Origin: Acidobacteriaceae bacterium
GTDB taxonomy: Bacteria > Acidobacteriota > Terriglobia > Terriglobales > Acidobacteriaceae
Reading direction: 5' to 3'
Length of the DNA stretch: 64,000 bases
Assembly: GCA_025355385.1 (NCBI GenBank)
Contig: JANXZS010000199.1
Coordinates: forward strand, 1 to 64,000
A model generated the notes under the pieces. It was not told where the DNA came from. It searched no databases and was given only the letters and a program-made list of their open reading frames with translations. The stretch's first letter is position 1, and each line of letters starts with the position of its first letter. The position numbers and the translations under genes were made by a program. Below, piece by piece: positions 17,961 to 27,128 of the stretch.

Positions 17961-18842
17961 TCAGACCGCGCGTAACTGGGGCTTACCCTTCTCGTTCAAT
18001 TCCACATACCCCATCGGATGGTGGTGGTCATGGGTGAAAAGCACCAGCCACTTCTCAGGAATGGCGCGGGAGTAGAAGCGCTTGCGCTGCGCGATACAGG
18101 TGACCGGATCGAGGTCGTAGCCCATAACCCACGTGAGATCCAGGTGTGCGCTGGTGGGAATGAGGTCTGAGATGTAGCAGGCCCGCTCGCTCCCAGAGTC
18201 GATGTAAATGCCCATCACATGTGCCGTATGTCCGGGATACATATCAACGGAGATGCCGGGGACAACCTCGCCGGGCCCGTCCAATAGCGTCATCTGTCCA
18301 CTTGCGACTAGGGGATCGTAGTTGTCGGACATGTAGCTGACGGCATCGCGCTCCAGTTGGAGATGAGCGTGTTCCACTTCACCGCGATGCGCAAAATAGC
18401 GGGCATTGGGGAAGAAGGGTACGATTCCACCTTGAGGGGTCCTGGTAGTGTTCCATCCCGAGTGGTCAAAATGAAGATGCGAATTGATGACGATGTCGAC
18501 TTCTTCGGGACGAATAGCCGCAGCGCGAAAAGCGTCCGGCAGCAGTTGCTTTGCGCCAAAGATGCCGCGCATGCGGTCTGAGAGCTTGTTGCCGATTCCG
18601 GTTTCAATTACCACCGTGTGTTTACCTGTGCGCACCACGACGGTGTTGGTCCCCAGCAGGATTCGATTCTCTTCATCCGCGGGTGCGTGCTTTTCCCACA
18701 TCGGCTTGGGTACGACACCAAACATTGCACCGCCATCGAGAAAGAAGAAGCCGTCGGTCAAAACGGTTAACTCGAAGTCTCCCAGCCGGGAGCGGGAGCG
18801 AACGAGATCATGCGAAGTTGTCTGCTCCGACGGGTGTTTCAC
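17961..18842 (-). CDS. MBL-fold metallo-hydrolase
   Basis: The 293-residue protein has the zinc-binding motif H122-L-H124-F-D126-H127 in NSHLHFDHSGW, a second ligand set in PGHTAHVMG and a late SD (YISDLIP). It belongs to the large metallo-beta-lactamase superfamily; the sequence around GIGNKLSDRMRGIFG and FPNAR is typical of the lactonase-like/AidC-YtnP branch, so lactone hydrolysis is possible but unproven. No signal peptide. Its start overlaps the stop of the DPP-IV-like peptidase by 4 bp, so the two are translationally coupled. It converges with the carboxylase gene with only 20 bp between them. Confidence 0.88.
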   Translation of the reverse strand: MKHPSEQTTSHDLVRSRSRLGDFELTVLTDGFFFLDGGAMFGVVPKPMWEKHAPADEENRILLGTNTVVVRTGKHTVVIETGIGNKLSDRMRGIFGAKQLLPDAFRAAAIRPEEVDIVINSHLHFDHSGWNTTRTPQGGIVPFFPNARYFAHRGEVEHAHLQLERDAVSYMSDNYDPLVASGQMTLLDGPGEVVPGISVDMYPGHTAHVMGIYIDSGSERACYISDLIPTSAHLDLTWVMGYDLDPVTCIAQRKRFYSRAIPEKWLVLFTHDHHHPMGYVELNEKGKPQLRAV

Positions 18843-21106
18843 TGTACCTTTTCTGGATTTGCAATTGTGGTTGTTACGTTTGTATCAGTATTCATCAGAT
18901 ATCTGTCGAAGTGAGAAAGGATTCGTTGAAACAGGTGTGTGCGCGCTTCCTCTCCAGCTATGGAGTGTGTCTTGCGCGGATAAAGTTGGAGTTCGTAGGG
19001 GATGCCAGCCTCAATGAGACGCTCGATGAACTGGATCGAATTTCCCATGTGTACATTATCGTCACCCGTCCCTTGGACCAGAAGCAGATGGCCCTTGAGA
19101 TTCTGCGCGCCGTTGATCACGGAGAAGTCATGGTAGCCCTCAGCGTTGTCTGCCGGGCTTCCAAGGTAGCGCTCTGTATAGGTGGAATCGTAGTTGCGCC
19201 AGTCGGTTACCGGGGCCACCGCAACTCCAGCGGCAAAGCGCGGCGAATGGGTCATCGCATTCAACGTGAATGTGCCGCCCCAGCTCCATCCCCACCATCC
19301 CAGACGAGTGCGATCGAGTTGAGGAAAGCGCCCCAGGACGTCGTCCAGCGCATGCAGCTGATCTTCTAGTTGCACGGCTCCAAAATTGTGATATGCGGCC
19401 TGTTCAAAGGCGCGGCCGCGTGCCCCCATACCGCGGTTGTCCACGTGGAGAACAGCGTAGCCGTGCTGTACCAATAGTTGATCGAAGAGCAAGTCAGTTG
19501 ACCATGCGTCTCGGACGGTCTGCGCGTGCGGTCCACCGTAAGGATTGACGATAAGTGGAACGCTTGCTTTTGCTGTATTGGCGGGAGGCAAAAGTAATTC
19601 TGCGTAGAGGACCGTTCCGTCTGAGGCTTTGCTCTCCAGGTTCTCCGGCTTGACCAGCGAATATTCGCGTAGCTGCTTCGATTGCCAGAACGCCTTGCAC
19701 GAACCCTTGATCGTGCACATGCTCACGACCGTAGGCGTCAGCCGGCTGGAATAGGTGTCAGTATAAAAAGCCGAGTCGGGTGCCAGTGATGGATCATGGA
19801 AGCCTTTAGTCTGCGATATCCGATGCTTGCCGTTGCCGTCCATCTGTATTGCCCAAATCTGCTGCTGCCGCGCGTCGCCTTCATTGGAAACGAAGTAGAT
19901 GGTGTGGTGGCTCTCATCCAGACCAGCGATAGAGCTGACCTCAAAGTCTCCCTTGGTCAGCTGACTCTCAAGTTTGGCGATGGTTGGAGTGGCTGCGTCA
20001 AAGGAATAAAGGTATAGGTGCGTGTGTCCATCCTGCCAACTGGTTAGCGCAAAGTGAGACACGCCAAAGGTAATGTCGTATGACTCGTCAAGGTACTTAT
20101 CGTCGTTCATGGCAAGCGCAAGGGTGGCAGTCCCTGCCCCAGGTTCAGCAAAGAAGATGTTGCGATGCTTATGATCCCGGCTCAAAGTTTCAATCCATAG
20201 GGTCTTTCGATTGACCCAGCCGAAGCGCGGTATGTAGTCCTGACTTTCCTGGGGCGGCAGCTTTATCCAGACGGTTTTACCACCGCTGCCGTTGACTACT
20301 CCCACACGGACCGCAGGATTGTTGTCGCCCGGTTGCGGGTATCGCTGGAGGTCGACTTGGGTGTGAGCCGGAATCCAATCCACCAGCGGATACTCGGGCA
20401 CAGCAGTCTCATTCATCTGCAGATACGCGATCTGCCGGGAGTCCGGGGACCAGAAATAATTACTCCTTACGCCCAGTTCTTCCAGATACAGCCAATCCAC
20501 CTGACCGTTGAGCATGTTGGAATCTTTGTTAATGCTCAACGAAGCGATTGGAGTTCCCGGTTTGCGCAACTGGCAAACATATACATTGTGATCGCGAATG
20601 AAGCTTAGAACAGTGCCGTCGGGCGAAAACTTTGGATCGTCACCACTCGCAGCCCCGGAGAATGCCACTTGAATGCCGGTGCCGTTGCGCAGGTCGTAGA
20701 GCCACAGCTGACCGTTCGAGTCGAAGAGCAAATGGCGCGCGTCCGGACCCCAAACGTAGCCGGGCATGTTGTAGCGGGAGCGGTGATCCTTATCTTTCTC
20801 GGGGGTATTCGTGCTGATCAGGCTGGCCAGCTTCACACGTCCCACCAGCACCGAAGCCTTTCCCGTGGTAGCCTCTACCTGCATCAAGTCGCCCTCCTCA
20901 GAGACGTAGGTGACACGGGCCCCGCCGGGAGCCCATGTCACCCCTTCCGGAGCTTTGCCCGTCAAGTTACCCTCGCGGTAGATGTCAGCGACGGTGAACG
21001 CCTTGGATGGCTGGGTATTTTGTGCGAAAGCGGCGAGAGAGGCGATCGACGTCAATAGAACAGCGAACAACGGCAGAGAGGTATTCAAAGGCGGACCCCG
21101 GAGCAA
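18839..21106 (-). CDS. Secreted dipeptidyl-peptidase IV-like serine peptidase (family S9)
   Basis: The 755-residue product has a signal peptide ending AAFAQ, an N-terminal beta-propeller (about residues 40-490, with WAPGGARVTYV and FSPDGTVLSFIRD blades) and a C-terminal alpha/beta-hydrolase domain. The catalytic triad is inferred as S608 (GWSWGG), D682 (QGTGDDNVH) and H714 (KTHSIAG), and the DPP-IV signature YLEELGVRSNYFWSPD includes the double Glu that binds the substrate N-terminus. It probably removes dipeptides from peptides in the periplasm or outside. The open frame begins with TTG; a second TTG seven codons in gives a more conventional signal peptide. It is coupled to the MBL-fold hydrolase downstream. 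Confidence 0.92.
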   Translation of the reverse strand: MLRGPPLNTSLPLFAVLLTSIASLAAFAQNTQPSKAFTVADIYREGNLTGKAPEGVTWAPGGARVTYVSEEGDLMQVEATTGKASVLVGRVKLASLISTNTPEKDKDHRSRYNMPGYVWGPDARHLLFDSNGQLWLYDLRNGTGIQVAFSGAASGDDPKFSPDGTVLSFIRDHNVYVCQLRKPGTPIASLSINKDSNMLNGQVDWLYLEELGVRSNYFWSPDSRQIAYLQMNETAVPEYPLVDWIPAHTQVDLQRYPQPGDNNPAVRVGVVNGSGGKTVWIKLPPQESQDYIPRFGWVNRKTLWIETLSRDHKHRNIFFAEPGAGTATLALAMNDDKYLDESYDITFGVSHFALTSWQDGHTHLYLYSFDAATPTIAKLESQLTKGDFEVSSIAGLDESHHTIYFVSNEGDARQQQIWAIQMDGNGKHRISQTKGFHDPSLAPDSAFYTDTYSSRLTPTVVSMCTIKGSCKAFWQSKQLREYSLVKPENLESKASDGTVLYAELLLPPANTAKASVPLIVNPYGGPHAQTVRDAWSTDLLFDQLLVQHGYAVLHVDNRGMGARGRAFEQAAYHNFGAVQLEDQLHALDDVLGRFPQLDRTRLGWWGWSWGGTFTLNAMTHSPRFAAGVAVAPVTDWRNYDSTYTERYLGSPADNAEGYHDFSVINGAQNLKGHLLLVQGTGDDNVHMGNSIQFIERLIEAGIPYELQLYPRKTHSIAGEEARTHLFQRILSHFDRYLMNTDTNVTTTIANPEKVQ

Positions 21107-21200
21107 AGTTTAGGCACTTAGCTTATTACACCATGCTGGATTGGTGGCTACGTATCTCCAGTGCGCGATTGCTCTGTCAACATTTGTCGAGAGGGTGGCC

Positions 21201-21232
21201 GCCAACACGTAACCCATTGATTACATGTTGGC
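21201..21232. promoter_or_regulatory. Inverted repeat between divergent peptidase and zinc-ribbon genes
   Basis: GCCAACACGTAA (21201-21212) and TTACATGTTGGC (21221-21232) form 12-nt arms with one mismatch and an 8-nt spacer. It lies about 95 bp upstream of the peptidase and 170 bp upstream of the zinc-ribbon gene, where an operator or upstream activator site could sit. No regulator is assigned. Confidence 0.4.
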
Positions 21233-21399
21233 TGTAGGTAATAGGGGAAAGTTGAGATCGTCCGTGTACTCGGATCACTCGTGGCAACCGACGATCACCG
21301 CGTAGCCAGTTGCGCGGGGATTCATGATCGACGTCCCCACCCCCAGCAGGAGCGACGCGGGCCGCTGCGTGCTGCAAGTGTTAAACTATGAAGTATCGC

Positions 21400-22206
21400 A
21401 TGAATCCATTAGCCGAACGCCTTATCCGTCTCCAGGCGGCCGATGAGCGAATCGCTCACCTGCTGGAAGCCATAGCCGTGTTGCCCCGGCATCTGGCTAC
21501 TCTCGAACAGAAGCTTGAAAGCCAGAAACTCGCTCTCGCCGGGTTTGAAAAGGGACTCAAGACCGAAGAGGCTAAAAAGCGCGGCTTCGAAGTCGACATC
21601 AAGGATCACCAGCAAAAGATAGAGAAGTATCGTGAACAGTTGACTGCGGTCAAGACCAATGACCAATATGGTGCCCTGCAGCACGAAATCACCTTTGCCG
21701 AAGGCGAGATTCGCAAGCTCGAAGACCTAGAACTGCAGTGTATGGACCGCAGCGAAAAACTGATTGCCAATCGTGCCGCGGCAGGGACGGAGCTTGCAGC
21801 CCAGACCGCTCATATAGAAGTAGAGAAAGATCTGGCGCGCTCTTCCGCTGGTGAACAACAGGCAGAACTATCAACGCACAAGGCCGATAGAGTATCCATT
21901 CGCGCTGGTGTCGAGTCGACAGTCCTGGCGAACTACGATCGCATCTCCTCAGCGAAGAAAACCGCTCTGGCGCGGGTGCAAGGCCAGCAATGCACGGGCT
22001 GCCAGATGTTTCTGCGTCCGCAAATGTGGAATATGGTTCGTGAAGTTGGCGCCCTGCTGACCTGCGAGAGCTGTGGACGACTGATGTACTACGATGCCTC
22101 AAAAGAGCCGGTACGCGAACCCAAGCCTGAGGTTCCCAAGGCTAAAAAACGCACGAAGAAAGTTTCGAATGAAGCGGTGGAGGTAACAGGGACGGCGGGA
22201 ATCTAG
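21400..22206 (+). CDS. Coiled-coil protein with C4 zinc ribbon (DUF164 / CdsZ-like)
   Basis: The protein (268 residues from the ATG at 21400; an ATG at 21388 is also in frame) begins [18 protein letters not shown], then forms a long charged coiled coil (about residues 15-190) with the conserved [13 protein letters not shown] segment. The C-terminus has a four-cysteine zinc ribbon (CTGCQMFL, then [10 protein letters not shown]) and a basic Lys-rich tail. Members of this family are cytoplasmic, possibly nucleic-acid binding, with no settled function. The second ATG is preferred because the first directly abuts a -10-like TAAACT (21382-21387) and because relatives start with MNP. The stop overlaps a GTG that opens a nucleotidase-like remnant. 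Confidence 0.85.
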   Translation: MNPLAERLIRLQAADERIAHLLEAIAVLPRHLATLEQKLESQKLALAGFEKGLKTEEAKKRGFEVDIKDHQQKIEKYREQLTAVKTNDQYGALQHEITFAEGEIRKLEDLELQCMDRSEKLIANRAAAGTELAAQTAHIEVEKDLARSSAGEQQAELSTHKADRVSIRAGVESTVLANYDRISSAKKTALARVQGQQCTGCQMFLRPQMWNMVREVGALLTCESCGRLMYYDASKEPVREPKPEVPKAKKRTKKVSNEAVEVTGTAGI

Positions 22207-22379
22207 TGCCCCAGAGGGCGAGAAAGCGAATCGCCGTCGACATGGATGAAGTCTTCGCCGATCAGTACACGGCCCCACACAATCTGCGATCTTCTGGCTA
22301 CCCTCGCGTGGACAATTGGCGACAGGTAGCCCAGTTTTTTGATATCCCCGAGAGGGATGCCGCCGAGTTGGACAGGTAG
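22206..22379 (+). pseudogene. Remnant of a HAD-family 5'(3')-deoxyribonucleotidase (NT5C-like), N-terminal part only
   Basis: The frame opens with a GTG overlapping the upstream stop and reads RKRIAVDMDEVFADQY, which matches the first catalytic motif of NT5C-type nucleotidases (hydrophobic-DMDEV-AD). After about 25 residues the similarity fades, and the frame stops at 57 residues, against roughly 180-200 for the family. The remaining core, including the later Thr and Lys motifs, is not visible before the regulator gene. I read it as a decayed or deleted gene; coding of a short peptide cannot be excluded. Confidence 0.4.
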
Positions 22380-22486
22380 GGGCGCATCCCGTTTCCCCTG
22401 TTCAGTATTATCTTGCGAGGGCACCGCAGGCCTCGCGAACAGCTGCGCTTGGCTTCAAATACGCCCTAAGCATCGGCTTCGTTCGA

Positions 22487-23314
22487 CTAGCTCGTTCCGG
22501 CGTTTCTTTCCACTGAGACGGGTTGAAGTGGAGACACGCCAGATGACTTGGCGGCATCCCGGATGGTGGTGGGTTGCTTCGAGTTCGGGACAGCCGTTAA
22601 TGACTTCAGCCCAAAAGAAGTTCCCATTGGCCTGAGATTCATAGTTGGCTGCGTCGTCGCCTGTTGATGCATGGTCACGATAATCGCCGCGGCCGGAGCC
22701 TTACCCAGACAGCGATATGCATGCGGCGTGCTGGCATCGAAATACACCCCGTCTCCCGCCTCAATAACATGGACCTTGTCAGAATGCCGGATCTCGAGCT
22801 CACCCTCCAGAAGGTAAAAAAATTCATAACCCGGATGGACGTGCGGACGCACTTCGGCTGTCTTTTTAAGTGGGACGAACTCGGCGTAATAGGGATCAAG
22901 TTGCCGATCGGGGACCATGTAGCCGAGGCTTTCGAAATAGTAGGTGGGATCCTCAACCCCGGTCTGCGGAAGGCGAACGCGCTCCTTCTTCTTATGCACG
23001 CGAAATAGTGTATGCGGTTCCGTTTCAAAGAAGTAGGAGAGGTCTTTGCTAAATACCATAGCGACGCGCGCCAGATTCCTGAGGGTGGGAACCACGCGAC
23101 CTGTCTCAAGCTGGGATAAAAAGCTGGCCGAGAGACCGGTATGCTTCCCTAGTTCTACCAGACCCATGGATTTCTTTAGTCGAAGACGCTTGATGCGTTC
23201 CCCGATGTGTTTTTCCGTGATAAAACTTTCGGCGCTGCTTGCATCGATCGCCGAAGTGGCCACGTCATCTTTCAGCTCGGGCTTGGGGTTCATATGCAAT
23301 TCTTTTGACCTCAC
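22487..23314 (-). CDS. XRE-family transcriptional regulator with C-terminal cupin domain
   Basis: The 275-residue protein has a helix-turn-helix at about residues 36-90 (IGERIKRLRLKKSMGLVELG, LSASFLSQLETGRVVPTL) and a cupin_2 domain at about 160-215 (VHPGYEFFYLLEGELEIR, AGDGVYFDASTPHAYRC). This two-domain layout is typical of repressors such as PuuR/SutR that sense a small metabolite in the cupin. The target is unknown. A disordered Ser/Pro/Thr-rich tail of about 45 residues follows. Two starts are possible: ATG at 23314 or ATG at 23293 (MNPKPELK). It is divergent from the TIGR01777 epimerase gene, which is a plausible target. Confidence 0.9.
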   Translation of the reverse strand: MRSKELHMNPKPELKDDVATSAIDASSAESFITEKHIGERIKRLRLKKSMGLVELGKHTGLSASFLSQLETGRVVPTLRNLARVAMVFSKDLSYFFETEPHTLFRVHKKKERVRLPQTGVEDPTYYFESLGYMVPDRQLDPYYAEFVPLKKTAEVRPHVHPGYEFFYLLEGELEIRHSDKVHVIEAGDGVYFDASTPHAYRCLGKAPAAAIIVTMHQQATTQPTMNLRPMGTSFGLKSLTAVPNSKQPTTIRDAAKSSGVSPLQPVSVERNAGTS

Positions 23315-23415
23315 TCAACAGATGCGACTGACGAATAGAATGTTGCTAAAACTAAAATATTTTCCATTACGGTGAAACGCAATCCGCATAACTTCCATCT
23401 CTTAGACAGACTACG

Positions 23416-24363
23416 ATGCAGAATGGACAACGGATTGAGCCCATGCGTGCAAATGTTCTTCTGAGCGGTGCTTCGGGGATGATCGGAGAGGCACTGCGAG
23501 CATCCCTTGCCCGGAAATCCATTGCGGCCATGCGCCTCGTCAGGGGGCCAGGCGATCCCCAACCTGCCGAGTTCCGCTGGAATCCCGAAGCGACCTCGCC
23601 GGAACAGTCCATTCCCCCGATGCTAGCTTCCTTTCCTTTCGACGCAGCAATTCACCTGTCAGGAGCAAGTGTTGCAGGGCACCGGTGGACGACTGGCTAT
23701 CGGGACCAGCTTCGTCGCAGTCGCATTGTTACCACGCGCGCCCTTTGCGAACTTTTGCGTGGTCTGCCGCAACCGCCGCGCGTGCTGATTTGCGCATCCG
23801 CGATTGGTATTTACGGCGACCGGGGCAGCCAAATCCTTGACGAGAACTCCCCGCCTGGTACGGGATTCCTAGCCGATCTGTGCCGGGAATGGGAGGCTGC
23901 GGCGCAAGTGGCCGACGATGCCGGCATCCGCGTGGTTCATCTGCGCTTTGGCATTGTGCTGGGGGCGAGCGGCGGTGCGCTGGCAAAACTGTTACCGGTC
24001 TTCAGGCTCGGAGGAGGTGGCAAGCTGGGGAGCGGCCATCAGTGGATGAGTTGGGTTACGTTGCCCGACGTCGTGCGAGCTATCCTATTTGCCATTGAGA
24101 GGCCCGATCTGCGAGGTGCGATCAATGTGACTGCTCCCCACCCGGTCACGAACGAGGAATTTACCCGTGCCCTGGGACGGGTGCTGCATCGGCCGACCGT
24201 CTTCGCCGTTCCTGCAATGGCTTTGAAGCTTGCATTTGGTGAAATGGCGGAGGGCACCCTGCTGGCAAGCACCCGCGTGCTGCCAGGGCGCCTATCCAGC
24301 GCAGGTTTTCGATTTGAGCAGGAAGAGATTGAGCCTGCCTTGCGCTCTCTGCTGGCGAAGTGA
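23416..24363 (+). CDS. TIGR01777-family NAD(P)-dependent epimerase/dehydratase-like protein (SDR39U1/YfcH-like)
   Basis: The protein is an extended short-chain dehydrogenase: Rossmann motif LLSGASGMIGEAL, the family signature HLSGASVAGHRWTTGYRDQL, the catalytic-region SAIGIYGDRG, WEAAAQVADDAGIRVVHLR, and a C-terminal LPGRLSSAGFRFEQEE typical of TIGR01777/DUF1731. It is cytoplasmic, and the physiological substrate is unknown; relatives have been linked to cell division or chloroplast development without a firm reaction. ATG at 23416 is taken, but ATG at 23443 (MRANVLL), nearer the Rossmann strand, may be the real start. It is divergent from the XRE-cupin regulator. Confidence 0.9.
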   Translation: MQNGQRIEPMRANVLLSGASGMIGEALRASLARKSIAAMRLVRGPGDPQPAEFRWNPEATSPEQSIPPMLASFPFDAAIHLSGASVAGHRWTTGYRDQLRRSRIVTTRALCELLRGLPQPPRVLICASAIGIYGDRGSQILDENSPPGTGFLADLCREWEAAAQVADDAGIRVVHLRFGIVLGASGGALAKLLPVFRLGGGGKLGSGHQWMSWVTLPDVVRAILFAIERPDLRGAINVTAPHPVTNEEFTRALGRVLHRPTVFAVPAMALKLAFGEMAEGTLLASTRVLPGRLSSAGFRFEQEEIEPALRSLLAK

Positions 24364-24509
24364 TACGCAGAGCATTTCCCCTGATCCTTTGGTGTGGCGA
24401 GGTTTCGCGCGATATGCGCTTCTTTGGTGCGGCCGCCGCGCTGACGTTTGCCTGCCTCGCGACGCTGCCAACGAGAGAAATCTACCGGCTCTGCTAGGCT
24501 CAAGGGAAG

Positions 24510-25622
24510 ATGATTTGCCAGCCCGGGGAGGACGACAGAGCAACGCGCAGGATTTACCGCGCTGCTTCGATGTTTTTTTTCATGACAGCTACACTGCTCG
24601 CTGGATGCGGAACTCCAGCGGCACCGCTGGCCCCCACTCTGAAGCTACCGGAGCCGCCGAAGGATCTGAGCGCGATCCGAAGCGACAATAAGGTCCACCT
24701 GAAATGGACCATGCCTCGCCGCTCCACTGACAACATCTTGCTAGAAGGCACCGTAGGGGTGTTCGTGTGGCGCACTCCCGGAAGTGGTAAGGGTGAGTTG
24801 GTGGGCGATTTGAACGTCGCACCGGGGCTTGCAGGGGAGCTCGCCGACCAGTTGCCGCCGCAGCTGCAAACCGGATCGCCTCGTCTGATCTTTTATACAG
24901 TTGAGTTGCTGAACCATCTGGGGCACTCGGCTGGCCTATCGAATATGGCTTACTCGTCTGCCGGGGCTGCTCCACCTTCAGTAATGGATCTCTCTGCCGA
25001 GGTGTGGGCAGATGGTGTCGACCTTCATTGGAAGCAGTACCATTCAGAAGCGGCACCCGATATGCTCCGGATCCACAGGAAGTTGCTGGATCCGGCAGAT
25101 GCAAAGAAGTCGTCCGAGAGTAGCGGTCCGGAGCCGGTAATGCTGACCTTGCTTGTAAAGCCCAAAGACGGCAAAGATCGCGGGGAGGCGCTGGACGCAA
25201 CCGCGATGTTCGGCCGCCGCTATGAGTATTGGATTGAACGAGTGGCGCAGGCCAACCTGGAAAGCCATTCCATCGAACTTCTAAGCGGGCCCAGCAACGT
25301 CGTTCAGATAGAGACGAAGGATGTATTTCCCCCAAAGCCCCCTCAGCAACTGGCAGCAGTTGCGGTGGAAGACCAGCACGTGATCGATCTATCCTGGTCG
25401 CCAAACACTGAAGCGGATCTGGCTGGCTATGTGGTCTACCGTAGCGAAGGCGGCGGCAAACCCGAGCGAGTGTCGCCAAGTAATACCCCGTTAGTCGCAC
25501 CGTCCTTCCGGGACATCTCCGCGCTGCCCGGTCACAACTATCGCTACTCCGTCAGTGCATTGGACCGGAGCGGAAATGAGAGCCCGCGCTCGATCGAGGC
25601 GGAAGAATCCCTCCCCCAGTAG
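24510..25622 (+). CDS. Fibronectin type III lipoprotein of unknown function
   Basis: A lipoprotein signal is present with lipobox LLAGC; the ATG at 24510 gives a long Arg-rich n-region, while the ATG at 24570 (MFFFMTATLLAGC) gives a compact signal and may be the true start. The mature protein contains at least one clear FN3 domain at about residues 270-360 (VEDQHVIDLSWSPN, LAGYVVYRSEGGG, YRYSVSALDRSGNESP) and two diverged FN3-like repeats before it (VHLKWTMPRRS; GVDLHWKQYHSE). It is probably a surface or periplasmic adhesive or scaffolding protein. It precedes the FAH-family gene by 22 bp in the same direction, so they may be co-transcribed. Confidence 0.8.
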   Translation: MICQPGEDDRATRRIYRAASMFFFMTATLLAGCGTPAAPLAPTLKLPEPPKDLSAIRSDNKVHLKWTMPRRSTDNILLEGTVGVFVWRTPGSGKGELVGDLNVAPGLAGELADQLPPQLQTGSPRLIFYTVELLNHLGHSAGLSNMAYSSAGAAPPSVMDLSAEVWADGVDLHWKQYHSEAAPDMLRIHRKLLDPADAKKSSESSGPEPVMLTLLVKPKDGKDRGEALDATAMFGRRYEYWIERVAQANLESHSIELLSGPSNVVQIETKDVFPPKPPQQLAAVAVEDQHVIDLSWSPNTEADLAGYVVYRSEGGGKPERVSPSNTPLVAPSFRDISALPGHNYRYSVSALDRSGNESPRSIEAEESLPQ

Positions 25623-25644
25623 ACACTGCACTTAATGAGGAACA

Positions 25645-26430
25645 ATGAAGTATTGCCGCTTCCAAACGGAGAATGGACCGCAGTATGGCGAAGTGGTCGA
25701 GCGCAGCGGCCAGATGTGGATTAACCAGCTGATACCGCCACCGCCAGAGGATAGCGCCACCCAACTCTTCCGTGGAATTTTTGAGGCAATCCCCTTCGCG
25801 GCGGCGACCTTGCTGGCGCCGGTTACCCCTTCGAAGATCGTGTGCGTCGGTCGGAATTACCTGGATCATGCCAGAGAACTGGGAAACGATCTCCCCGCCG
25901 AACCGCTGCTGTTTCTCAAAGCGCCTTCTGCCCTGCTCGCTCCCGGTGGCACCATTTGGATCCCTCCTGCTTCCGAACGGGTGGACTTTGAAGGAGAGTT
26001 GGCCATCGTCATTGGCAAGCGTGCCAGCCGCATTGGCCCGGAGGAAGATGTGAAGCCCTATATCCGCGGCTACACCATCGTGAATGATGTGACCGCCCGG
26101 GATCTGCAAAATAAAGACGGCCAGTGGACGCGCGCGAAGGGCTTCGACACATTCTGCCCGGTGGGACCGATCGTATCGGACGAGATTGATCCGGCCGCGG
26201 GAGTGACCGTGGAAACACGGCTTAACGCCGAGGTTCGCCAGCATGGAACGACGCGGGATCTGATCTTCCCCGTCGCAGCCCTACTGCGCTATATAACGGC
26301 AGTAATGACTCTGGAACCGGGAGATCTGATCCCGACGGGGACCCCAGCCGGGGTGGGTCCAATGCATCGCGGGGATCGCATGGCGGTGACCATCGAAGGT
26401 CTTGGCACGCTGATGAATGTCGTGGGGTAA
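25645..26430 (+). CDS. Fumarylacetoacetate hydrolase (FAH) family protein
   Basis: The 261-residue protein has an N-terminal cap and the FAH core: [26 protein letters not shown], the metal-binding acidic pair in [12 protein letters not shown], the downstream [10 protein letters not shown] aspartate, [11 protein letters not shown], and [11 protein letters not shown] near the end. Such enzymes cleave carbon-carbon bonds of acylpyruvates or decarboxylate related diacids with a divalent metal, in the cytoplasm. The exact substrate (acylpyruvate, 2-hydroxyhepta-2,4-diene-1,7-dioate or oxaloacetate) cannot be told. An AGGA ribosome site precedes the ATG. Confidence 0.9.
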   Translation: MKYCRFQTENGPQYGEVVERSGQMWINQLIPPPPEDSATQLFRGIFEAIPFAAATLLAPVTPSKIVCVGRNYLDHARELGNDLPAEPLLFLKAPSALLAPGGTIWIPPASERVDFEGELAIVIGKRASRIGPEEDVKPYIRGYTIVNDVTARDLQNKDGQWTRAKGFDTFCPVGPIVSDEIDPAAGVTVETRLNAEVRQHGTTRDLIFPVAALLRYITAVMTLEPGDLIPTGTPAGVGPMHRGDRMAVTIEGLGTLMNVVG

Positions 26431-26492
26431 GACAGTCGGCCTGATTCGAATCGGTATCCGACCGCTGATCTATCGCCAAACAGCCTTTCAAA

Positions 26493-26537
26493 GCTCTGCA
26501 GCGAGCACTATTGGGACGTGAGCAACCGCTGCAGAGC
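26493..26537. repeat. Perfect 11-bp inverted repeat downstream of the FAH-family gene
   Basis: GCTCTGCAGCG (26493-26503) and CGCTGCAGAGC (26527-26537) are exact reverse complements with a 23-nt loop. No T-run follows, so a factor-dependent terminator, attenuator or protein site upstream of the next gene are all possible. Confidence 0.5.
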
Positions 26538-26636
26538 GGATTTATGCTGTTGAGCAGGACGCTAACAACTCTTTAGCTACCTTCACCGAGCGTAGGCTTA
26601 CTCACGAATTCACATCGTTAAAAGAAGGCAAGCCAG

Positions 26637-27068
26637 ATGACAAAGAAGCTCTTTCTTGTTTCGGTATTACTCCTCGCCATGGTGTCTTTTTCAAGGGGTC
26701 AGGTCATAACCCCCGGAGCAAAGGTCTATGTCGCTCCCATGGCAGATAGTTTTGACGTATATGTATCGGCTGCACTACGGAAAAAGGATGTCCCACTCGT
26801 AGTCGTCACGTCAAAGGACGCTGCTGATTACATCCTTTCTGGAACCTCCAATTCGCAGAAGGCTGGCTGGGCTAAGATAGCTTTCCTAGGTAACATACAT
26901 TCCTCGGAAGAGGCGAGCATCACGTTGGCTGATGTCAAAACGAGCGTGGTTGTCTAGGCTTATAACGTCAATAAAGGCAGTTCAGCACGCGGCAAACAGA
27001 GTACAGCTGAAGCATGTGTCAAGCACCTTAAAGAAGAGATAGAAAAAGGACAGAAGGCCCCGAAGTAA
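26637..27068 (+). pseudogene. Small exported protein interrupted by one in-frame TAG
   Basis: Translation from ATG 26637 gives a signal peptide (KKLFLVSVLLLAMVSFSRGQ) and a small domain (VYVAPMADSFDVYVSAAL, DAADYILSGTS, EEASITLADVKTSVVV) that ends at a TAG at 26955-26957 after 106 residues. The same frame continues directly with AYNVNKGSSARGKQSTAEAC and KHLKEEIEKG to a TAA at 27066-27068, giving about 143 codons in all. One G-to-A change of a TGG tryptophan codon would explain the stop. I recall similar exported proteins in Acidobacteriota but no function. The gene is more AT-rich than its neighbours. Read-through, recent decay or a base error are the alternatives. Confidence 0.7.
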
Positions 27069-27128
27069 CCAGCTGAGTCAATGTCTTACTACGGACCGGT
27101 TGCGCACGCGGTAGCGGCCTAGAACGTT

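Noticed and set aside
26445-26465. GATTCGAATC, resembling a tRNA T-loop
   Set aside because: No acceptor stem, anticodon arm or CCA end can be folded around it; it is just a short palindrome.
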